In this document: piece by piece, positions 23,291-35,607 of the stretch
Numbering within the stretch: position 1 is the first letter of the stretch
Layout: each line of letters opens with the position of its first letter
Assembly: GCA_021186555.1 (NCBI GenBank)
Contig: JAJKFL010000003.1
Coordinates: 31,174,908 to 31,238,907, forward strand
Source: Reticulitermes speratus
Lineage: Eukaryota > Arthropoda > Insecta > Blattodea > Rhinotermitidae
Reading direction: 5' to 3'
DNA: 64,000 bases
The notes under the pieces: model-generated
Databases searched by the model: none
Told to the model about the DNA's origin: nothing
Seen by the model: the letters and a program-made list of their open reading frames with translations, nothing else
Position numbers and translations under genes: made by a program

Positions 23291-23690
23291 CACTGATGCT
23301 TGCGACTTAACTTAGAAATGCATATGCTGCAGGACACTGCTGATAGCCACTGCTGCCACCCCCTGCATAAATACTGTGCTGTACCAATCTCAGTCGATAG
23401 GTGCATGGGATGGGGGACACCTAGTTAGCAGGTGTCATACAGTGTTGCCAGTAGTCCCAGTCATTTCTGAATTACCTTTGTAATTATGATATTTTGAGTA
23501 ATTTTAAGTTGCAGATAGTAGTGGAAAGAAATTATTTAAGCATGCTTGTATTCTGATATTTCACAACTATGGCTGAGTCAATGAAAGAACATGGGTAATG
23601 GGAGTTACAGTCAGCTGCCTACTCCCCCACCATACCTACACTGTACATGTCCCCTGCATCGCCTGTTGAAGCTGACCAAAAGATGAACCA

Positions 23691-23728
23691 AGAATACAGA
23701 GAGAGAGAGAGAGAGTGTGTGTGTGTAG
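23691..23728. repeat. Simple repeat (GA)n(GT)n
   Basis: AGAGAGAGAGAGAGAG followed by GTGTGTGTGTG. Confidence 0.9.
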
Positions 23729-24309
23729 CAGTGGCAACTGGTGGGAGTGAGGAAGGCAGGCTGAGGGGAGGCAGATGAGTGAGGGAAAATCACTGACTCA
23801 GCTGTACAAATATTAATCATTTTGCAAGTGTTGCACATAATGTACAGGGTAAGCCAGAATGAAGAAGACATGCTGATGGAAAAATGCCAGATCCCAGTAG
23901 TTAGTCCAAAATTTATTGAGGGTAGTAACATTTTGTATTACCACATTACGGTATGACAGTCATTGTAAGTGCTGGCATGCACTCTGAAAGGTCTGATATC
24001 ATTCCGTAAGTGCTTCAGTTAATGAACACTTATATGCAGTGAACATATTAGTTTCATGTTTTGGGATAATTACAAGTCACTACCATAGAAGTACAATTAT
24101 GTTAACCTTTTTGTTCCTAAACCAAATTTATGGCACTGCCAGTATGTGTTGCATTTTGTAGCATGATCTTTGTATTATGCAGATTGCACTTGGGTATTGA
24201 GGGCATGCAGGCTCCGACACAGCAGCTTATTATATGCTTGAGCAGTAAACTGCCCTGGCAGTTGTAATGTCTGTATTCAAGCCCTCTCTGAAACATGTAA
24301 TCAAGCAGA

Positions 24310-24770
24310 GCATTAACACATTAGCACTGCTGTGACTAACATACTCACTACTTTCTCTTTCTTCTTCACTGTCATTCTCCCAACCCTCTCTCCTTCTTGT
24401 TTTGCAGCAGCACTGGCATTGTCCCAGTCTCTCATGTACTGGAAGCCTGGTTCACATGCATCACTTTGCTGCCATTCTTCAACGTTATCTTGATTGACGT
24501 TTTCAAAACTTATCACAACATACATGATATCAATAACTTCAGACTTAATGATTTCTTCATTAGGGAAACCTCACAGATTATCTTCTACTGTGGGAGACAT
24601 TTCCTGCTTGATTAAACCAGAATGACTGGATTGGCAGAACACCATGCAGATGATACATTGTATGTTGCTTCCAACATTACCAGTCCAAACAATTACAGAT
24701 ATCAGTGCTCCATGGCTAATGCCTAGAAAAGTACTGCATTTGTCATACATCTTGCTTCCTAGTCTCCATG
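24310..24770 (-). pseudogene. Possible Tigger/jerky transposase C-terminal remnant
   Basis: Minus-strand frame 24,525-24,313 reads ENVNQDNVEEWQQSDACEPG FQ..., which resembles the acidic 'VxEW...D....GFQ..TDDEI' region near the C terminus of Tigger-type transposases. Upstream minus-strand pieces to about 24,770 are weaker. No TIRs. Tentative. Confidence 0.3.
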
Positions 24771-27700
24771 CCACATTGGATTTCCTGTGGCCAGGTTAAG
24801 ATTTGGAGTAAGCTGGTAATAAAGCATCAGTTTCAAAAACACTGGGTCTTGGTACCATGCATAACTAGAAGTGTGGAGGTAATGGAAGAACTGATGTTTT
24901 CTGGAATGTATGTTCTAAACGTGTATGCACCTTTTCCTCTTCAGCACAAGATATCTGCAGTGAATGCACGTTTGATCTGGGAACTTCTGCAGACAACTAC
25001 CAATCAGATCATTTTGCACTGTGAGGCTAAAGTAATGGTATTTTTTTCATTGTTAATCAAGTGTATTCATTACTGGATCAGTCTTCATCAGTAATTCAGT
25101 GTGTCCAAGAAAGTCACCATTACTTTTATAACACAACTTGTCCATGTTCCCAAGGAATATGATATTCCTCTCAACTAGTGATTTGCTGTTGCCATAAGTC
25201 TTCAGAAACACTTGTTATGTGGGACCATTCTGTTTCACATAATGTCTGAGATAAACCATATATTGTAGACTTGGTCTTTATAAATTAATTTCTAACTCCC
25301 TTCACTTTGCCATGTAACCAAAATGGATGGTAGCTACCTTTTTAGGATTCCAGTGTTTTGTGAATGTATTGGCATGAATGAAACCCATCCTTAGATCTCT
25401 CGTGCTGCAATGGATCTAGAACCTTACAGGAGTAAGAAGATAAAACACTGGATTTTATGGAGTAAATTTTCCAGCTGTGTTCTTCTTTATCACCATTCTT
25501 AAATTTTGTCAGGTGTTGTTATGGTCAGGGATGGTGAAGTATCAAACCTGATTTAAATGGGCTTGTATCTTACTAATGCACATCTTGTATTATCATTAAC
25601 ACAAAGTGCTGGGGTCAGGAATATTTAATGGTTTATCAGTTTCAGCTGGACTAAATAACTTGGCATTGGTCTTCTGAAAACCGTTGCCTGTTTCACCAAC
25701 AGGTTTATGTCCTGTAAGATGTTGACACACACCCACCCCATCACAAAAGGCTTATGCATGATGAACTTGTCTACGGTTCCTTTCTGCTTCTTCATTGCTT
25801 CTTTTTATTGTTTTATTTTACATTTTGTTGTACCTGATTCATATTTGTGAAACTCACTGTTTACACTACCCTGTTGTAACACTATATACAAACAAATCAC
25901 ATGTTATGTTTCATAATGGAAATCACAACACTATTTCAAGGAATTAAGTATGCTCTTTTCTGCTGTTGTTGAACTAAAAACTGTCACCACCAATGCAAGA
26001 CACATACTCAACTTCCACATATGTACAACTGCTGTGCTGAGAACTATGCAACAAACATTCCCTTCAGCCCTGCCTCTGCATCCACCCTGTTGTAAACCCA
26101 TTATTGTTTTGTCTGTTGACATCTCTGCCTTCAGCAAGCGGAAACAGTTCACATGTAACTACACATAATTTTAAAAGCATATTTGGACTGTTTTCTGTGA
26201 TTATGGCATATCTCAAAGTGTTCTTTTTGTCACACTTGGAAGCACTAAGGAAAAATATGAAAAACCTCAGTGTAGTTGGTTGCATAGTACAAATATGAAC
26301 ATAATGCCTTGCGAATATAAGGCTAATGCATTGTTACTCAGGGGTCTTGTTTGACTGAACTCACCCTACTGCAACTTCTTGCAATGGTAATGTGCTGGAT
26401 GTCATAAGTAACAAGCATAACTTAATTTTATGCTATAAAGAAACATGTGAGTGCTAGAGAGTTATGTAATGATTAAATGTAATGTTGCAAAGCTTCATTC
26501 TTTTGATCAGTTTCATTGACAATTAGAAGTTAAGTAATTTTTCAGATTAATGTTAGTCACATGATCTCATTCGTTTCTGTGGGTTCTTGGTTCTTGTTCT
26601 AGTGTGTACATGTGCTTCGTGTTCACCTAACATAAGTCAATTTAGACAGAGTTGTTGCAAGGAATGTGAGGAATGTACTGAGCAATAAGAAACTTCTGTA
26701 TTTTAATGTGATCATCAGAGTTTGTCTATTTATAATTATTAAGCTCAGAAATTTAACCTGTAACATTCACATCAGAGAATCTTCTATTTAATTAATACAT
26801 AAATTTTGTTGTCACCTTTGCATTCTAATGTAATTTGGCTTTAATGTAATTTCATTGGCCTTCTTCATACAGAAAAGCGTATTTAGGTAAATTTTCTGGT
26901 AGGGTGCCTGCACTTATAACATTATTGCTATTGGAATAAAATGTTTGCTTTATGCAACTACTCCTAGGAATGCAACATTGTGTGAGTGAGGAGATACCTG
27001 TAACACTGTCAACTAATGAATGGCCTGCTACATGGCAACAATACACACACACACACACACACAGTTTGATTCTGTGACATTCTGAATGTATTTGCCAGTA
27101 CTTTTAATATTTCCTACAACATGCATGGGTATGAGACTAGGAGCTCTGAGGTTGGATTTTGTCCAGGAGACATTTTCTTCCTTTTAAAGTTACTTGCCAT
27201 AAAGTATGTAGGAAAGTAAATTGCTTTGCTTCTGACACTAATATAGCAGATTTTAAATTCACTACAGTTAAGACCTATTGACTTTGTGACCTCTGATTAA
27301 AAATAACCTACACATGCTGCCAGAAAAACAGAAAAGCATTTGGAGTTGTTGGGCTGTTTTTAATCGTCATTATGTGAAAGAGTGTGTATAATATAATGTG
27401 ACTATCTAACAACTTCCTGAAAATTGTTCATCTGCCTTTATCATTTATCTGCCTGGGCAGAAGGTTCAATTATTCATGGGAAGCTTTCAGATGATTGCAC
27501 TGTATTTAACAGGGTAGAATTTATGGTAAACGTTTTGCTATTGTTTCCAAAGATTATGTTGGTTTTAGAACTTTTATTTATGATATGTTTTATACTTGTA
27601 TTCTTGCTTCCAAACTGCATTATAACTGAATTTTACTTTGTGTTCTGGTAATAAGAGCTTAACTACAGACCTTGTTGATACAAAATGTACTTATGATGTG

Positions 27701-27799
27701 TTTTTGCTAATAAGCTTGCATGAATTGTACATGAACTGTATAATCAAAATTATATTATACTATAGCATGGGTACTATGACAATTCATAACGTGCTTGTT
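24771..27799. other. Intergenic, unrecognised
   Basis: AT-rich, without recognisable genes. A (CA)n run lies at 27,044-27,062. Open frames at 25.9-26.3 kb occur on both strands and carry no family motif. Confidence 0.45.
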
Positions 27800-27984
27800 T
27801 TTCCTGCACTGTGAACCTGAGTGGGAGGAAGTAATGGCTGGGGAGAATTGCATGAGGAGTGTCAATGGTTGTACTCTTGCCAAATATCATTAGGATTTTA
27901 TATTAGTTTCACCGTGCATATTTCACAGTTCACTGTTTGTGAAACACCGACAAAATGCACTTTACTTTTTATTATACATTAATA

Positions 27985-28033
27985 GACCCCTACATATGTT
28001 TCGGTTTATGCAAAAACCATCATCAGGGGGTTC
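27985..28033 (-). ncRNA. Hammerhead-ribozyme-like motif, left arm of element A
   Basis: On minus: GAACCCC, core CTGATGA, T, stem GGTTT...AAACC, GAAAC, loop, ATGTA, then GGGGTC pairing back to the first strand. All core residues expected for a hammerhead (CUGANGA and GAAA, UA cleavage site) are present. Stem III is minimal. Confidence 0.7.
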
Positions 28034-28127
28034 AAAACTACGTACATTCTACATCCAATGTAGATACTAAGATATTGCACAACTATAAGGGCAGAAATGA
28101 CACTGGATGTAGAATGTACGTAATTTT

Positions 28128-28175
28128 GAACCCCTGATGATGGTTTTTGCATAAACCGAAACACATGTAGGGGTC
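28128..28175 (+). ncRNA. Hammerhead-ribozyme-like motif, right arm of element A
   Basis: Stem I GAACCC (28,128-28,133) pairs with GGGGTC (28,170-28,175), five of six pairs. The core is CTGATGA (28,134-28,140). Stem II is GGTTT/AAACC with a TTGCAT loop after one unpaired T. GAAAC is at 28,158-28,162. Stem III is AC/GT with loop ACAT, and cleavage would fall after GTA at 28,169. The layout is type I, as in minimal hammerheads reported from Penelope-like elements. Activity is untested. Confidence 0.75.
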
Positions 28176-28505
28176 TATTAATATATAATAAAAAGTAAAA
28201 GTGAAGTGCATTTTGTCAGTGTTTTATAAACAGTGATCATTAGGATGTTCAAATCAAGGTGGAGGAGATGGCAGGGCATGTGGCATGCATGGGAGAGAAG
28301 GTAAATGCTTGCAAAGTTTTGGTGGGAAAACCTAATGGAAAGAGACCACTTGGAAGATGTGGACACAGATGGGAGGATAATATTAAAATTAATATCCAAG
28401 AAATGGAATTGTTGTGAACTGGATTCATCAGGACAGGTACACCCAGCAGCAAGCTCTTGTGAACATGGTATTTAACCTTTTGGTTCCATAAAACATGGGG
28501 AATTT

Positions 28506-29370
28506 CTTGACTGACTGGGCAATGATATGTATAGAGGGACTTTGCTCCATGACGTTTGTGTTGTTGTACATATCTTCCTATTTTAAGAATGATTTTAGAA
28601 ACATGTTTTGTAACATTGTCTTATTTGTCATTTGATTTGCATTTCCCTTGCTTTTTTCATGAGTTGAGGTGTTTACATGATGTCTCTTGCTTGAGTGTCC
28701 ACTGTATGAGTACAGAATTGTATTTTGTGTCAAATTCATAAGTAACGTCTTGTACTGTAGTATATATATATATATAAAATTACTGATAATACCGCATGGA
28801 AACATTTTTTCCTCAAAAGGATATATGGTACATCCATTAAATGGGAGTTTTGAATAGCTAAAACTATATATAATAATTTAACCATATATGTTGACACTTA
28901 TTTCTAGCCTTTGCCACCTTGAAATGTGATTGTTGTTGATATAGTTAAATTGTGGTCTGATTTGTTACATGCTTTGGATTGGATATTTCACTGTGTTAAT
29001 GAATAAAAGCTTGTAAAAATGTACATCTGAGAAGAATCATAAGTCACTTTGGTATTCTGGACAAGAACAGTTAATTTAAACAAGCAGTTATATGAGGAGA
29101 CATTTATAATTGTAAATACAACTGATAAACTTAAAACATGGTAATTCCTCTAATATATGAGGATCACTCCATAAGTTATGGAAACTACTTTTTTTAAAAG
29201 GCTGCAACACTATAAATGTAGTGAGCTATGTATGTTTGAAAGTGTGTAGCACAAGGGTACACAAATCCCAAGTGTCAGGTCACCTGGGTGACTAAATTTT
29301 ATACATTGGCACTTAATAATTGTGGGTCCTCAATTCAAAACTTGCTTCCTGTCACTCTCTTGTTGCCTAG
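28506..29370. other. Intergenic, unrecognised
   Basis: AT-rich, with a (TA)n run at 28,759-28,777. No genes seen. Confidence 0.5.
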
Positions 29371-29480
29371 AATTTTGAGGTGACTTGGACTTCTTGACCC
29401 TTGAAGATGGGAACGATATGTTGTCCTGAAACGTCAGTAAAGGATTACCACTTGATGCTGCGTAATATCCCAAAAGAGCG
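29371..29480 (+). repeat. Penelope-type terminal repeat, family B, single arm
   Basis: CTTGGACTTCTTGACCCTTG, AAGATGGGAACG...TGTCCTGAAACGTCAGTA, then ATTACCACTTGATGCTGCGT and AATATCCCAAAAGAG. The same words recur inverted at 52.44-52.57 kb. The hammerhead-like core is present but imperfect (an extra T in CTTGAAGA). It lies directly upstream of the LINE. Confidence 0.5.
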
Positions 29481-29519
29481 CGGCTGTCATGGTTTTATTA
29501 TTTTATTGTGGCATGCAGT

Positions 29520-32500
29520 GTGAATGGGGAACAAACAGTACAACACAAACTACTTGTGCAAACTGTTAACAAGCTTCGAAGTAGTCACTGAGATTATCTA
29601 TGGCTCATTGTCAACAATGAGGAAGATTCTCCTGCAGAAACCAACCTCTGGGGTCCCCGTCGCGGAGGAGGGCAACGTCTGTAGGCGGCTAACAGGGACC
29701 ACCCAAGCCAAGGTGCTGAGGGCTACATGGCACTGGGGTGGTGATAGCAGTGCCCATAATGATCCCCTTATGGCACCAGGCAACACCCCATTGTATTTAT
29801 GCCTTCCACTCGTAAGGGGCTCTGTGGGTGGCGACTGTTATTCCCCATTACTAGTGGGACATTTATGGAGAAAACACGAAATAAAAAACCTGTCAAAAGC
29901 AGGGACGCTGTGGTGCAGAAGAACCTGCCTAGTTGTGCTCAACAGGGGGCCAGCCAGTTTGGTGAACCACCCCAGGGAGCTGGTATTCCCAGCAAACCTA
30001 GGGACATTGAGTATCTGACAAACAAAAGTCAGGAATAAATGGGCACAAGATGTCCCAAAAATGTAAATTTATTCAAATTAATATGCACCATAGCAAGGCG
30101 GCGACAGCACTCCTTAGCCAAAAACTTGCTACAGGGGAGACAGATATAGCACTTATTCAGGAACCCTGGGTTTATGGGGACCGAATAAGGGGGTTGTGCG
30201 ATGTAAGGGGGACATTGTTTTCTGCTGGACCCGGTATTGCTCCTAGATCCTGCATTTTTGTCAAAAACACAGTTCATGCCTTTCCACTGTCAGAGCTCTG
30301 TTCTAGGGATGTGAAGACGGTGAGGATGACTTACACTAGAGGAGGAAGCAAGAGGGAACGTACTGTTACTTCTGCATACCTCCCCTATGATTCAGACGAA
30401 CCACCGCCGTCAAAGGGGTTAAGAGTAGTCGACTACTGCAGTAGGAATAAATTGCAGCTCATTAGATGTGATGCCAGTGCACACCACATTATATGGGGAA
30501 CACGGACATCAATCCACAAAGAGAATGCTTAATGGAATATTTGGTTAGCAGAAATCTTAATATTTTTAATAAAGGTAACGAGCCTACTTTTGTAATTAGT
30601 AATAGGAAGGAGGTTATAGATTTGACACTAGGGACTGACGAGATAGGGGACGTAGTGACTAATTGGCATGTATCTGATGAAATCCCTTTGTCAGACCACA
30701 GGTACATAGTGTTTCAAGTGGGTGACCTGGAAGTTACCAGGCTCACATATCGCAACCCCAAGAGAACCAATCGGGAATCCTGTCGGGAAGACCTAAAGGT
30801 AAATCTAGGGGTGTACCAAGAGTTTTACACTTGGTGCGGGATGTAAAACTGGCTGTTGACATGTTGCAACAGGCCATCCTCTCGTCCTATCACCAAAACT
30901 GTCCAGCCAGGGTGGCTCTCTCGCCAAGGACGGTTCCTCAGTGGAACAAAGAGTTGAGCCACCTTAAAACTTCAACAAGATGGCTTTTTATTCATGCTAA
31001 AAGGACAGGTGACTGGGAATCATATAAGACAGCCCTCACCTGTTACAACAAAGAGATTAGAAAAGCCAAACGATCCTCTTGGAGGGACTACTGTCGGGGG
31101 ATCGCGGATGTACCTGACAGGGCCAGACTCATGAGGATCATGGCCAGTCAGTCGGCCAACAGGGTGGAATCTATTAAACTACCTGATGGCCGTTACACAC
31201 AATCTGGAAAAGAGACCCTGAGGGAACTATATAAGAGTTTGTTTTCCAGGGTCTGCTGGAGAAGAAGTAACCTTGGAAGGACTGGGACAGCCAAACCTGA
31301 GAGCATTTGCTGCCCACAGGGAGGACTGGGAACTGTTTAAAAAGGTCATTGATCAGTCTAAAATAAGATGGGTGATTAGCACATTCAAATCATTTAAATT
31401 GGCAGGGACTGATGGAATTGTACCTGCTCTCTTTCAACAAGGAGTCAAACACTTAACGACTTATCTGTGTCATATCTTTAGAGTCTGCCTAGCAAGAGGG
31501 TATATACCCAAAGCTTGGAGGCAGGTCAAGGTGATGTTTATCCCTAAACCCGGGAAGGCCAACAATACCGAGGCTAAGGCATATTGTCCTATTAGTCTAT
31601 CGTCCTTCATGCTGAAAAGATGGAAAAATTGGTGGACAGGCATATTAGGGACGAGATTTTGGAGCTACACCCCCTACATCGATACCAATTTGCCTACCAA
31701 CCAGCTAAGTCCACTGAAACTGCACTGCATCATGTGACCACACATATAGAGGAAGCAGTGGAAAACAGGGAAGTTACACTTAGAGCTTTCCTAGATATTG
31801 AGGGAGCTTTTGATAGCACCTCCTTTGACATCCTAACAAAGGCTGCCAATCGGCATGGGCTTGAAAACACGATCTGTCGCTGGATTGGCTCCATGCTGGG
31901 TAGCAGGAAAATCACAGCCACACTTGCAGGAGAAACTCTGGAGGGGTCTGTGGCCAGGGGCTGTCCACAGGGGGCATTCTATCGCCTCTGCTTTGGAGCC
32001 TGGTTGTGGACGAACTCATAGGAGTACTCAGTGGGAATGGCTACTGTACACTGGGGTATGCAGATGACATTGCTATACTTATCTGTGGAAAATTCTCAAA
32101 CACTGTCTCAGAGTTTCTACAGGAGGCTTTGAGTATGGTACAACAGTGGTGTGGTAGGACACAGCTGTCTCTCAATCCACAAAAGATGGTGATAGCACCA
32201 TTTACCCAGAAGAGAGATTTAAGGGACCTAAAGGAACCAACCCTTTGTGGACACACTGTGCAGCTGACTACAGAGGTCAAATGCCTTGGACTTATTCTGG
32301 ACAAGGGATTGACATGGAAGACACAGCTGAAAATTGTGATGAATAAGGCCTACAGGGCTTTTTGGACCTTTAAGGGCACATTTGGTAAAACCTGGAGTCC
32401 GAAACCCGGGTGATGCATTGGATGTACACCATGGTGATCAGACCAGTATTGAACTACGGCTCCATGGTTTGGTGGCCGAGGGTCAGATACAATGTCAGTA

Positions 32501-33745
32501 GGATCTCAGTAAGCTACAGAAACTGGTCTGTCTGGCTATTACAGGGACGATGAAGACGACCCCAACGGCTGCAATGGAGGTCCTCCTGGGACTTCCTCCT
32601 CTTGTTATGATTGAGGCGGAGGCCCAGGCAGAGATCTACAGGCTAATGTGTAACCAACAGTGGAAACCTAAATCCACTAACTTTGGCCACACCAAAAAAT
32701 CTCAGGATATGGAGCATGAACCCATCCTACAGATGCGGTCTGACAGGATGCTTCTGAGATATGCATACCACAAGCCATTCACAGTCAAGTTCCCTGACAA
32801 GTGTGAATGGCAGAACAGATTCAACCTAGACAGCAAAGGGGGCCTGGTCTGGTACACAGACGGGTCAAAGACCAATGAAGACACTGGTGCTGGGGTGTAT
32901 AGATGGGGCTTGAGTAGGGGGCACAGCTTCAATCTTGGGCTCCACACCACGGTATTCCACGCTGAAATATATGCCATTAAGGCTTGTATAATGGAGAATA
33001 TAGAAAAGCGCTACACAGGTAGGAACATCTCCATTCTTTGATAGTCAGGCAGCCATCAAGGCTCTTCACAGCTTCCAGATAAATTCCAAATTAGTCTGGG
33101 ACTGCCACCAATCCCTGGTGAAACTGGCAGAACATAACAGGATCCAACTGGTATGGGTGCTGGAACACATGGGAATTGATGGAAATGAAATAGCTGATCA
33201 GTTAGTCAGACAAGGCTCTTCACATTCACTCATAGGACCTGAGCCTGCACTTGGTATATCTGCAAAGGTTGCCAGGGAGGTGATCAGGGACTGGACAAGT
33301 AGGAACCAAGAGGAGCATTGGCAGTCCATACGTGGACAAAGGCAGGCTAAGGGCTTTCTTAAAAAACCCTCTGCAAAAGAAAACTGGTGAATTCCTCAAT
33401 CTGAGCAGAAACCAGTTAAGAACAATGACAGGGTTGCTAACTGGACACTGTCATTTAAAAGGACACCTATTTAATCTGGGGCTGGTAAACAGTCCCGAGT
33501 GTGATGGATGCAAACAGGAATCTGAAACAGCCTCACACGTTCTTTGTGACTGTGAGGCTTTGGCCACACTAAGATTCATGCACCTGGGTTGTCATTTTAT
33601 GAAACCAGGTGACTCTGAAGACATTTCTGTCATTAAGATACTGCACTTTGTTTAAGGTGTGGGACTGCTGAATGAATGAGCTAAAGGGTTGCACTAAAGA
33701 TCAATAACAGCCGAAGTGCATGGGTCACTTTGGTGCCCGCCCTTC
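29520..33745 (+). mobile_element. Near full-length but broken non-LTR retrotransposon (EN-RT-RNase H)
   Basis: Plus-strand pieces in the expected order of an RNase H-bearing LINE (LOA/R1/I-type group). Apurinic-type endonuclease from about 30,050 (FIQINMHHSKAATALL, DIALIQEPWVYG, then LSDHRYIVFQ near 30,690). Reverse transcriptase 31,340-32,410 (AGTDGIVPALFQ, CPISLSSFMLK, FLDIEGAFD, GCPQGA, catalytic GYADDIAIL at about 32,055). RNase H 32,850-33,220 (VWYTDGSKTNEDTGAG, HAEIYAIKA, stop, DSQAAIKAL, GNEIADQLVRQG). C-terminal region to 33,655 with CDGCKQESETASHVLCDC, a zinc-knuckle-like Cys/His cluster. The frame changes near 30.5, 30.8, 31.3, 31.6, 32.0, 32.5, 33.1 and 33.35 kb, so it is dead. Upstream frames (29,524-30,038) are uncharacterised 5' region. 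The 3' UTR runs to about 33,745. The 5' edge is uncertain. Confidence 0.85.
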
Positions 33746-33749
33746 CGTT

Positions 33750-34740
33750 TTCTAATGAGGAAGGTTGCAAATACCATCGGCATCATCTGACATACTAATC
33801 TGTGCCATCTTGTGCTGAATGGCTGTTAAAATTTCCTCTCTGTTTCCTAAGTGTTTCCCACACAATGGCTCTTTTAGTTTGGGAATCAGACTGTAGTCAC
33901 ATGGACAGAAGTGAGGAGTACATGGAGGGTGTCTTACAACTTGCCATTCCCTGTGCCAGAGGATGATGATAACATTGTCTGCCTAGCGGGCTGTAGCATT
34001 ATCGTGTAGGATGATGGTGTTTTAAACCAGTTCTGCTTGCTGGTTTCAAAGTGCATGATGTAGGTGTTACTGCAGAAATGACTTACAATACCGTGCATCC
34101 AGAGTTTGATCCTGTGGAGTGGGATGACACACAAGAACACCTTGGACATTATATGCCATAGTGATCATCAGCTTCATGGTTTGCAGATTTTGTCAAACCT
34201 TGTGTTTTAATGGTGATTTTGGATGACGCTAGTCAAAGGACTGTCTCTTCAGTTCCAGTTCAAGGTCATAGGCCCTTGCCCACATTTCACTGATTGCAGT
34301 TATCCAGTGTAACATGCTGTCCCCTTGGCAACACAATCATTCCAGACTGATACAACATGTCTTCTAATCTGTCAACTGTTGCACCACAGGTAAACAATGT
34401 GGCACCCAGCTGGCAGCTGTCTTTTGCATTTTTAAGTCCCATCTTAAAATTTGGAGCACTGTAGACCCACAAATCCCTGTATGCTCAGCTAATTCCTTCA
34501 CAGTCCAATGCCTGTCTTCATGCATGCACTGTTCAGTTATGGTTACTGACACGTCTGTGTGAAGAAACATAGAATATAAAGTCTGATGCCTGTCAGCAGT
34601 TTACACTATTTTACTTTTGAGTACCTGTACCCACATTGCAGCTTTTCTACACAGCAGGGCACAATCACTCAGTGCATCCTGCAACTTTGCGTGGCACTTC
34701 TGTGCAAATCTGACATTGCGCACTGCTGTTTTCATATATG
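33750..34740 (-). mobile_element. Degenerate mariner-like element
   Basis: Minus strand: 'HWTVKELAEHTGICGSTVLQ' and 'ILRWDLKMQKTAASWVPH' (34,505-34,400) match the helix-turn-helix half (R.xTVRELAEExGIS.GSVxxIL...LGMRKVSAKWVP). 'ITMAYNVQGVLVCHPTPQ' (about 34,165-34,110) matches the block between the first two catalytic residues. It is broken by stops. It lies directly 3' of the LINE, so the two may have been inserted side by side. Limits approximate. Confidence 0.6.
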
Positions 34741-34914
34741 AACATTGTTCAATTTTATGGATTTCCATTTATGAATGAGGTTACTAACATGGTATTTGCG
34801 TGTGAAATGTGTGCACATTCCTATACATATACCCCATCTGATGGTAACATTTACATGTACATGTCACATTGTTTCACATATTTACTCCATTTCCTGTGTT
34901 GCCACATCTTTTTG

Positions 34915-34985
34915 AGGGGAGAGGGTGGGAGGAGGATGAGGAGGAGAAGGAGAAGGCAAGGAGGAGGAGGAAACGAAGAAGAAGT
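34915..34985. repeat. Purine-rich simple sequence (GGA/GAA)
   Basis: About 70 bases almost entirely of G and A on the plus strand. Confidence 0.85.
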
Positions 34986-35019
34986 CATGACTTCTGGAGT
35001 GACCCATGTGTATTCATAC

Positions 35020-35607
35020 ACAGGGTGATTCAGGAGGAAAGGTCAATATTTTGGGAGGTGATAGTATCGGTCATTGTGAGAAAAGAATGTTCGTATGAAC
35101 ATGTATAATTCTGAATGGTTACTGAGACAGAGCTGTTTGAATCTCCAAGCCTAACTCTATTAGAGTTTTGTTTGTGGGGTTGAGTGAAGAGTGAAGTTCA
35201 CAAAAGAACGGTAGATACATAAGACAAATTGCTTGTTTACATTTTGGATGCTGCTGCCTGCATAAATAAACGTGAAGATCAACTCAGACGAACAATACGT
35301 AATCTTGGCACGAGTTGCAAAGTGCATTGACCTTGACGGGATTCTTGGACATTTATTGTGAACTGTAACAAATTTGTCATTTCAGTGTATCAAATTTGTC
35401 ATTTAAACATTACATTAAAATTAAATTAACAATAAGTAATTTCTCTTTCTCTATTACCATTCACAATGCTTTTGTATTTGTATACTCAAACAGCTCTATA
35501 TCAGTAACCATTCAGAATTAGACACATATTCATATGAACTTTTTTTTTCACAATGACCAATCCTATCACCTCCCAAAATATTCACCTATCCACCTGAATC
35601 ACCCTGT
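35020..35607. mobile_element. Non-autonomous DNA transposon with long terminal inverted repeats
   Basis: ACAGGGTGATTCAGGAGGAA at the left and its inverse (ending TTCACCTATCCACCTGAATC ACCCTGT) at the right begin inverted repeats of about 120 bp that match with scattered differences through ATTCTGAATGGTTACTGA. Flanked by TA, so probably a Tc1/mariner-mobilised MITE. There is no coding in the 350-bp centre. Confidence 0.75.

Larger units (their letters stand above)
27897..28235. mobile_element. Hammerhead fold-back element A (Penelope-like architecture)
   Basis: A 339-bp insert flanked by 11-bp duplications ATCATTAGGAT (27,886-27,896 and 28,236-28,246). 27,897-27,930 is a 34-bp extension found on the left only. 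It is followed by an inverted repeat with arms of about 125 bp (27,931-28,055 against 28,103-28,235, with small differences) around a short spacer. Each arm has a hammerhead-like motif pointing outward. There is no coding. It must be moved by proteins encoded elsewhere; a Penelope-like element is the natural candidate given the composite at 12.8 kb. Confidence 0.85.
27800..28505 (+). mobile_element. 5'-truncated LINE 3' end, interrupted by a hammerhead fold-back
   Basis: 27,800-27,896 and 28,247-28,505 form one LINE remnant. The right part reads (with stops) GHVACMGEKVNACKVLVGKP, NGKRPLGRCGHRWEDNIKIN and 'WISWLTG'-like end matter, the well-known C-terminal end of an insect non-LTR family (GHVARMGE...VLVGKPEGKRPLGRPRxRWEDNIKxDL). 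The left part reads LPNIIRM across the junction. The insert (27,897-28,235) sits between two copies of ATCATTAGGAT. Same family as the fragment at 6.7 kb. Dead. Confidence 0.8.

Noticed and set aside
27931..28235. Ordinary MITE moved by a DNA transposase
   Set aside because: The 11-13 bp variable duplications, one-sided 34-bp extension and ribozyme-like cores do not fit cut-and-paste MITEs.
29524..30038. ORF1 (gag-like) protein of the LINE
   Set aside because: The two overlapping open frames have no zinc knuckles or coiled coil that I can see, so I describe them only as 5' region.
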